A DNA stretch of 64,000 bases, taken from assembly GCA_033557465.1 (NCBI GenBank), contig CM066039.1:50745788-50809787 (forward strand). Direction: 5' to 3'. A program made the position numbers and the translations under genes. The notes beneath the pieces are model-generated. The model worked only from the letters and a program-made list of their open reading frames with translations. It was not told where the DNA came from and did not search any database. Below are positions 32,244-42,955 of the stretch, piece after piece. How positions within the stretch are numbered: the stretch's first letter is position 1; each line of letters begins with the position of its first letter. This stretch comes from Ichthyophis bannanicus (lineage: Eukaryota > Chordata > Amphibia > Gymnophiona > Ichthyophiidae).

Positions 32244-32575
32244 AGATAGTGTTTCCCAACTAGTGTACCAACGGCACAGTGAGGTTCCTTCAACCTAACC
32301 AGGCATGCTCACCAGCACATGAGCTCTGCTCTCGGCACCTCATGCCAGCACTGGTTCTTAAAATACACGGGCTCCTTTCTGAACACACATAGTCCCACAT
32401 GCCTCTCTCCTTCCTGAATACAGCATCAGCCCCAGTGTATGAGACTATGCAGGCAGCGTGCACGTTGCATAGAGCGCCTCCTCTTCTTCCCCTCCTTCCA
32501 GCCTCAGGAGGAGCTTTGAGCACTTCCCCTCTAGGTCCACGCTGCCTGCCCTGTGGAGGTTGATTTATTGCACAG
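32244..32575. other. Possible hAT left end, otherwise unassigned
   Basis: AGTGTTTCCCAACTAGTGTACC at about 32248 resembles hAT termini of the CAGTGTTTCCCAAC class. A right partner is not found, so only the resemblance is reported. Confidence 0.3.
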
Positions 32576-32850
32576 CATTTACAGTTGTGGTCAACATTAT
32601 TGGCATTAGGTATCTTGTGTACAATATCTTGAGAAATAATTGGAAATATTCCAACTGTATGTCATCATAATATTTTAATAGTATGTTCAAAGGCATACAA
32701 CAAAAAAAAAGTGTCTGTGCAACTGAGACATAATAATTTCTGAGAAAAAAACAAAAAAACCTGGATAGTTATTGGCGCCCTTCACTAATATTTGGTTGCA
32801 CAACCCTTGGCAGTGATGACAGCCTACAAATGTTTTTTGTAGCTATCTAT
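32576..32850. mobile_element. Tc1/mariner-like terminal fragment
   Basis: ACAGTTGTGGTCAACATTATTGGCA is the type of terminus seen in vertebrate Tc1/mariner elements. The later words 'tatttggttgcacaacccttggcagtgatgacagc' are typical of their subterminal region. The other end and the transposase are absent. Confidence 0.65.
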
Positions 32851-34345
32851 AAATTAGAAACATGACAGCAGAAAAAGACCACATGGCCTATCTAGTCTGC
32901 CCTTATCAACTACTAGAGTCCCTTTGCATGCTGTAAATAGTTAATATGAATGTTCAATGTAAATAACTCCTCGATTCAATGTAAACTGCCTTGACTCAGA
33001 GAAAGGCGATATATAAATACAGCTAAATAAATAAATAGAGATCTTCTGTGTTTGTCCCATGCTTTTTTGAATTCAGATAGTGTCCTCATCTCTACTACCT
33101 CCACTTGGAGAATATTCCACACATCTACCACTCTTTCCGTAAAGAAATATTTCCACATATTACTCCTGAATCTATCCCCTTTCACCCTCATCCTATGTCC
33201 CCCTCTATCCTGCCTTTCCTCTAACATATACATATTAAGATTTTTAAGTCTGTCCTCATATGCTTTATAACAAACACCACTAACCATTTTCGAAGCTACC
33301 CTCTGCACCAACTCCATCCTGTTTATATCCTTTTGAAGATACGGTCTCCAGACTTATACAGAGGCACTATCACCTCCTTTTTTTCTGCTAGCCATTCCTC
33401 TCCCTATGCATCCAAGCATCCTTCTAGCTTTCACCGTCACCTTTTCTACCTGTTTAGCCACTTTAAGATCATCAGAAACAATCATGCCCAGGTCCCGCTC
33501 TTCTTTCATGGACAGAAGTACTTCGTCCCCTACACTGTACCACTCCCTTGGATTTTTGCAGCCCAAATGCATGACCCTGCACTTTTTAGCATTAAATCTC
33601 AGCTGCCAAATTCTCAACCATTCTTCAAGCTTAGCTAAATCCCTCCTCATGTTATCTACTCCTTCCTCGGTGTCTCCTCTATTGCAGATTTTGGTATCAT
33701 ACGCAAAGAGGCAAATTTTACCTGACAACCCTTTTGCAATATCACTAACGAAGATGTTAAAAAGAATCAGACCAAGGACAGATCCCTGCGGCACACCACT
33801 GGTAACCTCCTTCTCCTCAGAGTGAGCTCCATTTACCTGTACCCTTTGTCACCTCCTACTCAATCAATTTCTAACCCAGTCAATCACTTTGTTTGTTTAT
33901 GTCATCTGTGCAGAACGGTGTCAAAGACTTTAATGAAATCTAAAAACAGCACATCTAGGGCTCTCCCTGGTCGCCCAGTAAAAAGAAATCAATCAGATTT
34001 GCCTGACAAGACCTGCCTCTGGTAAACCCATGCGGCCTTGGTTCCCGCAATCCAGAAACCTCACTATTCTCTCTTTTAGCAGGGTTTCCAATAATTTATT
34101 CACCATAGAGATTAAACTAACCAGCCTGTAGTTTTCAACCTTGTCCTTACTTCCACTTTTGTGTAAAGGGACCACATGTGCCTTTCTCCAGTCCTCTGGG
34201 ATCACTCCCGACTCCAAAGCAGCATTGAAAAGGTCAGTCAGTGGAGCTGCTAGAATGTCCCCAAGTTCCTTCAATATTCTCGGATGTATCCCATCTGATC
34301 CCATTAAAGGTTTTTGAAAACATGTATGCAGTTGCAAAATAGGCT
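32851..34345 (-). mobile_element. CR1 (minus strand), 5'-truncated, with a small LINE-tail insertion
   Basis: The element reads right to left from the RT entry block to the 3' UTR ('ggacaaacacagaagatct'; 'gggcagactagataggcca'). A LINE-tail piece ending TATAAATACAGCTAAATAAATAAATAG (about 32905-33022) interrupts the UTR. It belongs to the same CR1 family as 15950-16440, 22991-24480 and 63735-64000. Confidence 0.87.
33030..34337 (-). pseudogene. CR1 reverse transcriptase, broken, motif C mutated
   Basis: Three minus-strand open pieces in order encode the RT. The first (34337-33993) has GSDGIHPRILKELGDILAAP and YRLVSLISMVNKLLE. The second (33794-33354) has MPQGSVLGLILFNIFVSDI, LEEWLRIWQLRFNAKKC and KARRMLGCIGRGM. 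The third (33317-32976) has KYFFTERVVDVWN. Motif C reads FAYDTKIC instead of FADD, so a catalytic aspartate is lost. At least two frameshifts separate the pieces. The endonuclease is absent. Confidence 0.85.
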
Positions 34346-34479
34346 AGTGCTTATGAAGCACTGAAACCACCTCATGGATATTCTGCACCTCCTACTCATC
34401 TGTGGTTCATTTGAGTATTTGCACTTGCAATCTTGTTTATATAGGTTGAACTATAGGGCAAAGTAAATAAGCATGCTTC

Positions 34480-34960
34480 ATGTTTGTGGACAGAGACATT
34501 GTCGGCTTCTATGGTGGAGTATGGTACTCTTTCACTCAGTTGCATTGGAGAGTAATTGATTTTGTTCCTCAAGACCCATGGGGAGGGGATCGGCTAGCTA
34601 AACTGCAGTGGAAGGAGTATTGGATTTTCAAATTGCATTCCTTGTCCCCGTTGGGCCTGAACTCCAAAACTGATTGGCCCAGTCTCTTTTAATGTCCAGC
34701 CTATCATAAGAGGGGTTTTCCTTTTCATGGCACGCCTCCTCTGTTTTTTGATTGGTTGACATGCCTATTGACGTCAGACCTCTTCTTTTTTAAGGTGTGA
34801 GCCATTTGTTTTGTGTTTAAAGCGCTGACATCTTTTGGTCCTGGTTTATGTCGGGGAGTTTCCTGAAACCTGAAGCAGAGCTTTATTTCGTTGGACTCGA
34901 AACATGCGACGTCGTGACGGAGCTTCCTTTACAAATGACTCTGCTGCACTTTTTATGGAG
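34480..34960 (+). mobile_element. Penelope-like element, 3' end with GIY-YIG-type C-terminus
   Basis: The open piece at 34480-34692 encodes LHWRVIDFVPQDPWGGDR followed by YWIFKLHSLSPLGLN. This combination (RGGDR-like turn, E/K-x-YWI-x-x-L, P-x-GLN) closes the GIY-YIG endonuclease of Penelope-like elements. The RT part is missing. About 180 bp downstream a hammerhead-like motif occurs (34866-34920), which fits the known presence of such ribozymes in these elements. Confidence 0.55.
34866..34920 (+). ncRNA. Decayed hammerhead-ribozyme-like motif
   Basis: The core expected of a hammerhead is CUGANGA, stem II, GAAA, stem III and a GUC-type site. Here CTGAAGC (34870-34876) stands for CUGANGA with its last base changed. 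A GAG/CTC pair could close stem II, GAAAC follows at 34899-34903, and GACGTC lies just after. The changed core base suggests no activity. The call rests mostly on the Penelope-like context. Confidence 0.3.
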
Positions 34961-35690
34961 ATAAGTATTTTAAGTTTTAAACATATGCATTATATACGAT
35001 AAAAATAAAAAACAGAAGTATAGAAATAAAAATGATTAAAATGGAGACTTATACACCCTTTATTAGCTCCAACATTCTTTAAATATTTTTCTCACTGCCT
35101 TGATTTAATGGGGGTCTGTTGAGTTTGAATAATCATGTCCTGGCAATGTCTCAGGTTTTATACTATTTCCTACTATTTCCTTTTTTAGTTGGTCTTGTTT
35201 TATTTGATTCCTTTATGTCAAATATGTGTGCATATATAGTCCAAAGCCATTTCACTGGCCACTATTTTTTAGGAAATATTGGACATTAAGGGGTTGAATG
35301 GCAAGGGTGCTAATAATGTTGACCACAGCTATATGAAACTGTAAGTGTGCTTCAGGCTGAAAAGGTTTGGGGGAACACTGAGATAAACTAAAAGTGGGGG
35401 ACCTGAGCTGGATATAAATAGTGATGAGTAGGCAAGATGAATACAAAAGAGTTTTCCATCATTTCAGATAATCAAGAGGGACAGACTAGAGGACAAGGCG
35501 GGGTGATTCCCCTGGGAACGTTTGCAGAGCTGGAAGGGAGTCTGACCCTCCTGGTGTTTTGAAAGGTTGGGGAAACAGGGCCGACACTCAAAATGCCAGT
35601 AATAATATTTTTCTATATTTCCTGGACATGGGCACACTCTGGGAAAGTTGCCCTCTGCTGCCTCTTGGAATCACCCCCCTCCCCCCCCAA
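34961..35690. other. No recognised feature
   Basis: AT-rich sequence without a family signature or convincing open frame. Confidence 0.3.
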
Positions 35691-35930
35691 CGGTCTCTCT
35701 CTCTTTCTCTCTCGCTCTCACTCCACCCGCCCTATCTCTAGCCGCCTATCTCTCTTCTTCTCCAACATCAGCCCTGTCCTCTCTTTCTCACCTGTCTCTT
35801 TCATCCCCCACCCTAGCGTTCTCTTTCTCAAAAGCTCTCTCTTTCCAGTTTCTGTTCCCTTGAGTCTCAGCAGTCTCTGTCTCTCAAAGAAAACATCCTT
35901 CTCTTCCTTTCTCCCTTCACTTCTATCTCT
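35690..35930. repeat. Pyrimidine-rich simple-sequence tract
   Basis: CT-rich sequence with interrupted (CTCT)n, starting TCTCTCTCTCTTTCTC at about 35694. Its apparent open frames are due to the base composition. Confidence 0.8.
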
Positions 35931-36306
35931 TTTTGATAGATCGATGTACTAAATACAAAATTGCTTTTGAAAAAGGGGCCAATGAACAAAGCACCCTGAA
36001 ACGTGCTGTAATGTTGCCATTTTGCACATTTTTGCAAAGTCACAAAATACCATCTTTGCAAGCAGCAAAACTTTGCACATAGTCTGCTGCATATGAAATT
36101 TTGCTAACGTTCAAAATTAATGAGCTGCTGTGATGCAATATCATTCAAAGCAGTTCATTAATTCAGAATCAAATGAAAACCAGCACACACAAACCTCTTC
36201 ACATTTTGATAGCTAGAACTGAATACAATGAGGTGTAATTGTCTTTTCCAGGCAGTTCTGGAGTCAGTATCTCACCCAGGTTGCTACAGTTTGATGCATT
36301 AACCTC
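35931..36306. other. No recognised feature
   Basis: Short stretch before the Harbinger-like pair; nothing identified. Confidence 0.3.
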
Positions 36307-36309
36307 TAA

Positions 36310-37000
36310 GCGGCATGTTTACTAAGGTGTGGTATAGTTTTGTGCCTACCACCACTGGCGTGTACCAACATGGTAAGTGGAAATCCTTCAGGGGGCGTGG
36401 GCAGCATCTGCTCTGCGTGTCCCGCGCAAGGCAGACACTTACCGCACAAGCCCCCGTTCCTTGCCATGGCAGTGTGGGGGCATCAGCACTTCCTGCTGAG
36501 ACAGGGAATGTGGGCCTGGATAAAAGCACAGGGAAGGGACAAGCAGCTGCAATTGCAATGTCCCCCCCCCCCCCCACACACACACACACATCTAATCAGC
36601 CCTCCTCCCCTAGATCCTGATTCCCCAGCTTAGAAACCCTCATAGAGCAAAGCTCAGTCCTGGTTTAGGAGCCTCCATGCAGAGCTCCCCCCACCCCTAA
36701 CCAATACCCCCAACTTCAGTACCCCCTCCTGTGCAGCTACCAAATTAATACCATCTTCACTCAAACCCTCCCCTTCCCCCCCGCCCCAAACAGGTCCCTC
36801 AATGCCAAGACTGCTACCCTTGCCCTCTCTCTACCCCACAAACCCCCAAATTTTATGGGGAGCTCCCCGGTGGTCCAATGAATTTAACCCAATGCTATCT
36901 GCTTAGCAAACACCGTAACTGTTAGTGCAGATCAGTGCATGTCGTACAGCACACACTAGAGCCCACAATAACAGTTACTGCACCTTAGTAAACATGCCAC
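36310..37000. mobile_element. 691-bp PIF/Harbinger-like non-autonomous element
   Basis: Inverted termini G(C/T)GGCATGTTTACTAAGGTG are near-identical at the two ends. TAA flanks the element at 36307-36309 and 37001-37003. The interior is C-rich, with a C-run then (AC)n at about 36562-36588. It resembles the old copy at 4478-5097. The right-hand TAA is shared with the next element. Confidence 0.85.
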
Positions 37001-37129
37001 TAAGGGGTATGTTTACTAAACTGCGGTAATGTCATTCGCGTTAGGTTCCGCAGTAAAGGTACAGATGCCCATATAAAGGCGTGGGCGGTGCATCGTTACA
37101 GCAAGCCGTATCAGCTAACGCATGTTACA

Positions 37130-37375
37130 AACTAACGCGCGCTACAAGGCGCCTCATAAGGCACCTTCCAAGGCACATTACAAGGCGCCTCGTAAGGTGC
37201 CTTATAAGGTGCCTTGTTAGGTGCCATAAGGTGCCATGTTAGGTGCCCTATAAGGTGCCTTATAAGGTGCCTTGTTAGGTGCCCTATAAGGTGCCTTATA
37301 AGCTGCCTTGTTGGGTGCCCTATAAGGTGCCTTGTTAGGTGCTTCATAAGGCGCTTTGTAAGGTGCCCTATACAG
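37130..37375. repeat. Tandem repeat of a 10-14-bp AAGGTGCC unit
   Basis: Units such as AAGGTGCCTTAT, AAGGTGCCCTAT and TTAGGTGCC repeat about 20 times with small changes. The unit is nearly self-complementary (AAGGTGCCTT against AAGGCACCTT), so the tract can fold. A related block occurs at 62935-63055. A repetitive open frame on the minus strand comes only from the repeat. Confidence 0.85.
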
Positions 37376-38098
37376 TAGGGCTCCTTAGGCTAAGTGCCGC
37401 ATTAGGCACCCCTGGACAAGGCACCTTAGAAGGCACCCTGGGTTATGGAACCATAGGTTACGGTGGCCTAACAAGGTTATGGTGCCCTAGGTTAGTGTGG
37501 CCTAAGGGCTGCAAGGTGCTGCAGGATGACATGCATGACCTGCGAGGAACAGAGACAGATGTAGCCCTAACACTAGATAGAGCACTGAGGAAAGGCAATG
37601 AACAGGTGAGTGAAGGAGGGAGAGCTGGGAGCCGCTGGACCTGCCATATCTGCGGGCATCCCATGTTGCTGTCATTACTGATGACAAACATGGTGGGGGC
37701 AACTCTACCACAGCACAGGGTGTTGGCAATGTAAAGTACTGGAAAGACAGTTGGTGGCAGACGATGGGAATACGTGTTCTCCAGTGGAGGCGGAGGTGGC
37801 AGGATAGTTACAATGATGGGTGGACAGAGGAGTGGTGGTGCCATGCAGATCAGGCACAGGCGAGGCAAGCATGAAGAGGTGCAATGCAGGAAAGGGTAGC
37901 AGTGCAGGACATGGGGTGACAGCCCGCATAGGCATACAGGACTCTACACAGCTGACAGACGCAGATAGACGTACCGAGGGAATGTTGGCAATTGTGGCGA
38001 GGGTATTATGGGCTGGCAGCACAAATCTGCAAAAAACATAATTGTTACAGGCATGCACACTATTTGAGTAGGACAGGCATGCGAGGAGGGAACAATGA

Positions 38099-38152
38099 GG
38101 AATTGAACCCATGAACACTGCCAAGAATGGCATTGTATTAACCAGTAGGCTA
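38099..38152 (-). repeat. tRNA-like module in the large element (copy 1, module 1)
   Basis: Read on the minus strand, TAGCCTACTGGTTA (A-box-like, 38139-38152) is followed by a TGCCA/TGGCA hairpin. GGGTTCAATTCC (B-box-like, 38099-38110) ends it at normal tRNA spacing. It corresponds in position to 62789-62841 in copy 3. It lacks a clear acceptor stem and is not called a tRNA gene. Confidence 0.6.
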
Positions 38153-39723
38153 TACCTCCATGGTGTATGTCACAGCAATGGCTGGCTATAGAAGGACTGC
38201 AGGTCACCACACAAACTGTCTGCTCTGAGTGCCAGGATAGGGTAATCCCACCAGTACCCATGATGCAATGCACATGCTGAATAGCTGTCTACAACTGATC
38301 ACCAAATGGGGTCTGAACCTCTCCGGTACCTCAGCTTGGAAAGATGAACTGGCAGTGTGTGATACTGGCACAGAGTAGCTACAGACCATGCCAATGTGCA
38401 GGTTCTGTGTTCTCCCTGAGGGATAGGATGAGTGCCCAGAACTAGGTCTGCAGTACATGTGGTGCTAGAGATAGGCCCTGCTGTACATCCCCATCACTAC
38501 CAGTGTGTGACAGGTGTTCCTTGCAGTGCAGCTGAAGGTAATTTGGTATCCATTGTTATCCTGCAGTCACATGTGGCCCTCTGGGACCAGACACCACCCA
38601 GATTAGTGTGTACCCCGTGTTAGGGTCTGACTGACATGGGCACCTGTTCTCAGGGCAGAGGGGTTTCCAGACTTGCATGAGGTTTGTGTAGCAGTGCCTT
38701 TATAGGTCAAAGTGGTATACACTACATATCCCAAAGGGCTCACATCACTCTTTTTGTAGGTAAGGGACAGGTGTCCCAGCCCCCATGAAGCAACTTCCAC
38801 CCTGCTGGTATACAACAGCCCTCCAGAGTTGGTGGGCCAGACCCATACCTGTGGCTGGGGCAATGGCAGACCAGCAGAAATTATGGGGTCAGCTCTTGAA
38901 AATCCCAACTGCCTCACACCACTGTCTGCGAGTCACCAGCAGACAGCACAGTCAGACTGCACCATATAGGTGTTCCAACCATGCACAGTCTAACTGCAGA
39001 CAGTCCACTAGCCAGTCCATAGTGCATGCTCATAGAAGACCTATGTGCACCAAGCAGGCAACTCAATGATTGTTGCCCCAGCACTGGGAACACAAAAGTA
39101 TCACTGGAGGCAGATAATGTAGAGCGCTATGTGGGAACCTAGACATGCCATGGTCACTGCTCGGTCAGAGTGAGTGCCCTCCCAGCATGCCATGCTGTGG
39201 CCACCCTGTCCATGCAGATGGTGGTCGGGCACTACAGTGTCCCAGCCATTGCCCCACAACCTGTGAAGATGCATTCTGGCCAATCTGCCCTGCTGGGCCA
39301 TACTCACAACACCTTGCTCCTCATTATGCACATATTCAGGCTAACGCTGGTAACAGTGGGACATTGTGGGACTGGTGAGTTGTGGGCAGCCACAAAACAA
39401 TGGATAGACATACACACACACACTCCTATTGCAGCATTGTGCAAAGATAGGGGTGGTTGGCAACCCTGCCTGCCACACTGGTCCTGATCACAGTGCTGAC
39501 ATTGCTAAACTGTGTAGGAGGTAGTAGTAGTAGTGCTCTGGTGATAACTACAGCTCAATTCTGGGGCCAACAGCCTGACTCTCCATGCATCTTTGGATTG
39601 TGGAGCCTGTGTGAGTGGGTGTTTGTACCTATGTTTGCCGCTGCTTTGGGCTTTGCACATGTTGCTGTTGTATCTGCATTGTAGGGTAAAACATAGGGAC
39701 ATGCTCTGCAGGAACCACAGCTG

Positions 39724-39779
39724 GGGCTTGAACCTGTGATCCTCTACTTCTGAGCATACTGGCTGGGTGTACTGCACCA
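39724..39779 (-). repeat. tRNA-like module in the large element (copy 1, module 2)
   Basis: On the minus strand, TGGTGCAGTACACCC (A-box-like, 39765-39779) and GGTTCAAGCCC (B-box-like, 39724-39734) are spaced as in a tRNA. Flanking CAACAG and CTGTGG could pair at five of six positions like an acceptor stem. The same module is at about 46780-46840 (minus) and 56586-56642 (plus). Confidence 0.6.
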
Positions 39780-40022
39780 CACTGTTGCCACAGATGCATG
39801 GTGGTCCCTGGTGCTACCTGTACATTTCCTCAGCCAGACCTTTTATGTTGCACTGCACACCACGTACTGGTACAGGGCATGGCCTAGGTCAACTGCAGGC
39901 AGGTGCCACTGCCCCTCCAGCACATTAATGATTGTTAACGTTACATAACGCATGGTCTGTAACGTTACCGTAGTTTAGTAAACATGCCCCTAAGTCTCTA
40001 AAACTGAGTCACTGAACATATT

Positions 40023-40512
40023 GGGGGTTATTCTGAACCACGAATAGCGGGGATGGATGTCACAAAGTCCATCCCTATTATTCGGGCAGCTGCAGGCCCC
40101 CGAATAACTTCCCCGCTGATTGTGTGGGGAAGTTAGTCAGGGGCGGTGAAGAGGCGGCCCGGGGGTGGTTGCTGTAATGTCGGCCCTGTACGTCCAAGGC
40201 CGGCAAATTGGCCGGGGAGGTTATTCCACCCCTGGGGTGGAACAACCTCCCTGGAAATTTTGTTATTTCGATTGTGGGTGTGGAAGGGGCTGGGGGGAGG
40301 ACAAAGTTAATACCCTGCAGCCCGACCCTGGCCTTAGGAGCCGGATCAGGGGTCAGGCTGCAGGGAATTAACTTTTTGGGGCAGTCCCGGCCTGTATATA
40401 CAGTGCTGTTCATGATTCTGATCCCGCGGGGCTGGACATGCCCCACGGGATCAGAATTGTGATCTCACCCAGATGTACAAAGGAGATCTATGTCGTGAAT
40501 AGAATCGGGCCC
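40023..40512. mobile_element. 490-bp MITE, GC-rich, ATT duplication
   Basis: The left end GGGGGTTATTCTGAACCACG and reverse complement of the right end GGGCCCGATTCTATTCACGA are loosely inverted. ATT occurs at 40020-40022 and 40513-40515. The interior has inverted GC-rich blocks around GGAAGTTATTCGG-like words and no coding sequence. Confidence 0.55.
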
Positions 40513-41780
40513 ATTGCCTCCTCAACCCACAAGGCTACTGACATCACGTGGCCCAGATGCTGATATTGCCTTCTTATATAAAAAGTAATGATTGCTTATA
40601 ATTTCAATGCTGCTAGACTCAACGGGCCAGACAAAATGTGTCAAAAGGCCAGATGTGGCCCACAGTCTATAGTTTGAGGACTTATGTGGTACAAGAATGA
40701 GAAGGTGTAAAAGAGTGATGTTGGGGAGAAGATATTGATTACAGGTTTGAGGGATTAGAACAGATATAGGTGGGATCAAAGTTGACATTGGTTCACCAAT
40801 GATATAGCCTTTGATAGAAATGGAAGGGAAAATTAATTTCCAAGGTGGCCCTAAAATAAAAACTTTTGATTCTTTCATCGCATATTCCAGTTGTCAGAAG
40901 GAAGATCAATGTGATCCAATATGGCGTCTTGATGAAATGGTATATTTCATAGAGCTACTTTATTATACTGCTCAACTTGCAATGTTTACTTGCAGCAAAT
41001 TCTCATCTTCAGATGGGTAGATTAAGAAGAAAGCGAGGGTCTTTTCCCATTATCAATTCAAAGTTTCATGACTCTGCTTCATTCTTACATGGGTGAGAGT
41101 TTTGTGAAGGGAATGCTGGGGGGACAGCCCCCTTCCTGTAGCACAATGCTATGGTGAGCCTGGACCTTCAAGTGATGCCTCCAGCTCCTGTGAGAGCTGC
41201 CACTGTGAGCCTGTAAGGGTCCACTTCTAAGGTATGAAATGTTGGAGAGCTCATATGGAGGCAGTTTCTCCAAATGCATGAGTTTTGTACATACCATGAC
41301 AGTCATGAATCTCATTTCTTAGCCAGAGTATGTGGAGTATGATCACAGTCTCTCAAATTTACTGCTAATGCTCAGCATAGTACTTGCATCATGCCAACGA
41401 CAGCCTCCTTCTGGAGTTCGTAAGATGTAACATGCATGGGTAATTTATCAAGGTGTGCTTGGAAATTCTTTTTTATCAAGCCTGTGGCACCCAACACAAT
41501 GGAGGATAACTCAGTATCTTTCTGCCACATTTTCTTGGTCTCTGACTGCATTTGTATCAGCTGTTTTTTGCAGTTTTTTTGTGGCAAGATCCCTCTTTCT
41601 TTCAGTTTTCAGCAGATTTTCTTTGTATACTCTCTCAATTTAAATATTGTATTTGTAGCATAAAGGTAGCAATATATTATCTCCTCTTTATTTACAGAAG
41701 TCCACTTAATTGTAGTTAATCCTCTTTTTCATTAATTTCTGTGGTTTATCTCCAGCCACAATGGGTCCATGAACACACTC
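40513..41780. other. No recognised feature
   Basis: Mixed-composition sequence. Open frames up to about 75 codons show no motif. Confidence 0.3.
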
Positions 41781-41784
41781 ACCA

Positions 41785-42648
41785 TTGGCCTTTATCTGCA
41801 TCAGGGATGTTATCTGCATCTGCAACAAACTATCAGATTGTTTCAATGAAATAACAACCTGGCTAAAAGCTCAAAACCTCCACATTAATCATTCAAAAAC
41901 AGAAGTCCTAATTGTAACAAAAAACCAATCATATATCCCTCCAACCCACATAACAATACAAAATCATGACATTAAAATAAAGAACGAAATAAGATACCTA
42001 GGTGTTATATTAGACACACATCTGACGATGACTACTCATATCAGAAACACTATAAAGAAAATATATTTTAAACTCAAAATACTTAAACAACTTCGCCCAT
42101 TAGTACACCTACAAGACTTCATTAATATAATCCAGGCTACAATAACCCCGCACTTTGATTTTGCTAACCTAATTCTTTTAGGAATAACGAAACAAAACAT
42201 CAAAAGAATCCAACTAGCACAAAACGCCGCAGCTAGAATTATAATGAAAGCACACTCATTCCAGCACATAACACCAATACTAGCTTCCCTTCACTGGTTG
42301 CCAATTCAAAGCAGGATAATATATAAAACTACAATAACTACATTTAAAGCCTTAAATCACATGGCTCCAATCCCAATAAGCAACCTAATCAGTATGGAAT
42401 CTCAAAAAACTACTCACAGAAAAGGACACTCAAATAAACTAAATTCTCCTCATGATTTCATAAAAGCAAATAAATTAACTAATAACAGAGCTTTTTCTCA
42501 TGCAGCCCCATCCACATGGAATTCCCTTCCAGAGGACCTACGATCTATAAACGAAATTATGGAACTCCGTAAAAAACTAAAAACCTACCTATTCTCCATG
42601 CACTACGGCAACATAGATAATCCCTCGAAACACTCAGATAAAGGCTAA
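41785..42648 (+). CDS. L2-like RT C-terminal fragment (287 codons)
   Basis: The frame covers the region after motif C: WLKAQNLHINHSKTEVLIVT (about residues 26-45), IRYLGVILDTHLTMTTHI (about 69-86), LAQNAAARIIMKAHSFQHIT and LASLHWLPIQSRIIY. It ends with the C-terminal PSTWNSLPEDLR...LRKKLKTYLF. The catalytic FADD block lies upstream and is absent. No stop interrupts 287 codons, and codon use is A-rich. The first ATG is internal to the parent protein. Clade assignment between L2 and neighbours is not certain. Confidence 0.78.
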   Translation: MAFICIRDVICICNKLSDCFNEITTWLKAQNLHINHSKTEVLIVTKNQSYIPPTHITIQNHDIKIKNEIRYLGVILDTHLTMTTHIRNTIKKIYFKLKILKQLRPLVHLQDFINIIQATITPHFDFANLILLGITKQNIKRIQLAQNAAARIIMKAHSFQHITPILASLHWLPIQSRIIYKTTITTFKALNHMAPIPISNLISMESQKTTHRKGHSNKLNSPHDFIKANKLTNNRAFSHAAPSTWNSLPEDLRSINEIMELRKKLKTYLFSMHYGNIDNPSKHSDKG

Positions 42649-42955
42649 AATCACCTGACTGAGTAATACTAAATCCAACAACTTAACAGAAAAACCACTG
42701 AACTAAAAACTCTATGATTCAACCCTAAAGTACCTACAACTTGTATTTGTATATAGTTTATTGTACATAGTTTACAAGCCAGTTATGCTGTTATGTATTA
42801 GCTCATGCTGTTAACCATTATATTGTTTATTGTTACAAAATGTTCGATGTAAAACCAAGCTCTTGCTTTGTGAATTGTTGTTTTATTGTGAACCGCAACT
42901 GAACTCTGGAAGATGCGGGATATAAATGATTGTTAAATAAATAAATAAAATTTGC
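41785..42955 (+). mobile_element. L2-like LINE, 3' part with open RT C-terminal frame
   Basis: An open frame is followed by a 3' UTR that ends 'gaaccgcaactgaactctgg...gatataaatgattgttaaataaataaataaaa', the LINE tail whose fragments are scattered through the window. The 5' part is missing. Confidence 0.85.

Larger units (their letters stand above)
37004..39990 (+). mobile_element. 2,987-bp TAA-flanked PIF/Harbinger-like element, reference copy of the large family
   Basis: The left end GGGGTATGTTTACTAAACTG and the reverse complement of the right end GGGGCATGTTTACTAAACTA are inverted termini. TAA is present at 37001-37003 and 39991-39993. The interior holds the AAGGTGCC tandem block (37130-37370) and two tRNA-like modules on the minus strand (38099-38152 and 39724-39779). 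No transposase-like frame is visible, so the element is probably non-autonomous despite its size. A shortened copy is at 45344-46857 and an inverted, expanded one at 55805-63446. Confidence 0.83.

Noticed and set aside
35648..35952. Ser/Leu/Pro-rich open frames at 35559-35952
   Set aside because: They are explained by the pyrimidine-rich simple sequence.
37132..37347. Repetitive minus-strand peptide rich in His, Leu and Arg
   Set aside because: It is only the translation of the AAGGTGCC tandem repeat.
38099..38161. A genuine tRNA gene
   Set aside because: A-box and B-box words fit, but no complete acceptor stem or standard anticodon arm can be drawn. I keep it as a tRNA-like module only.
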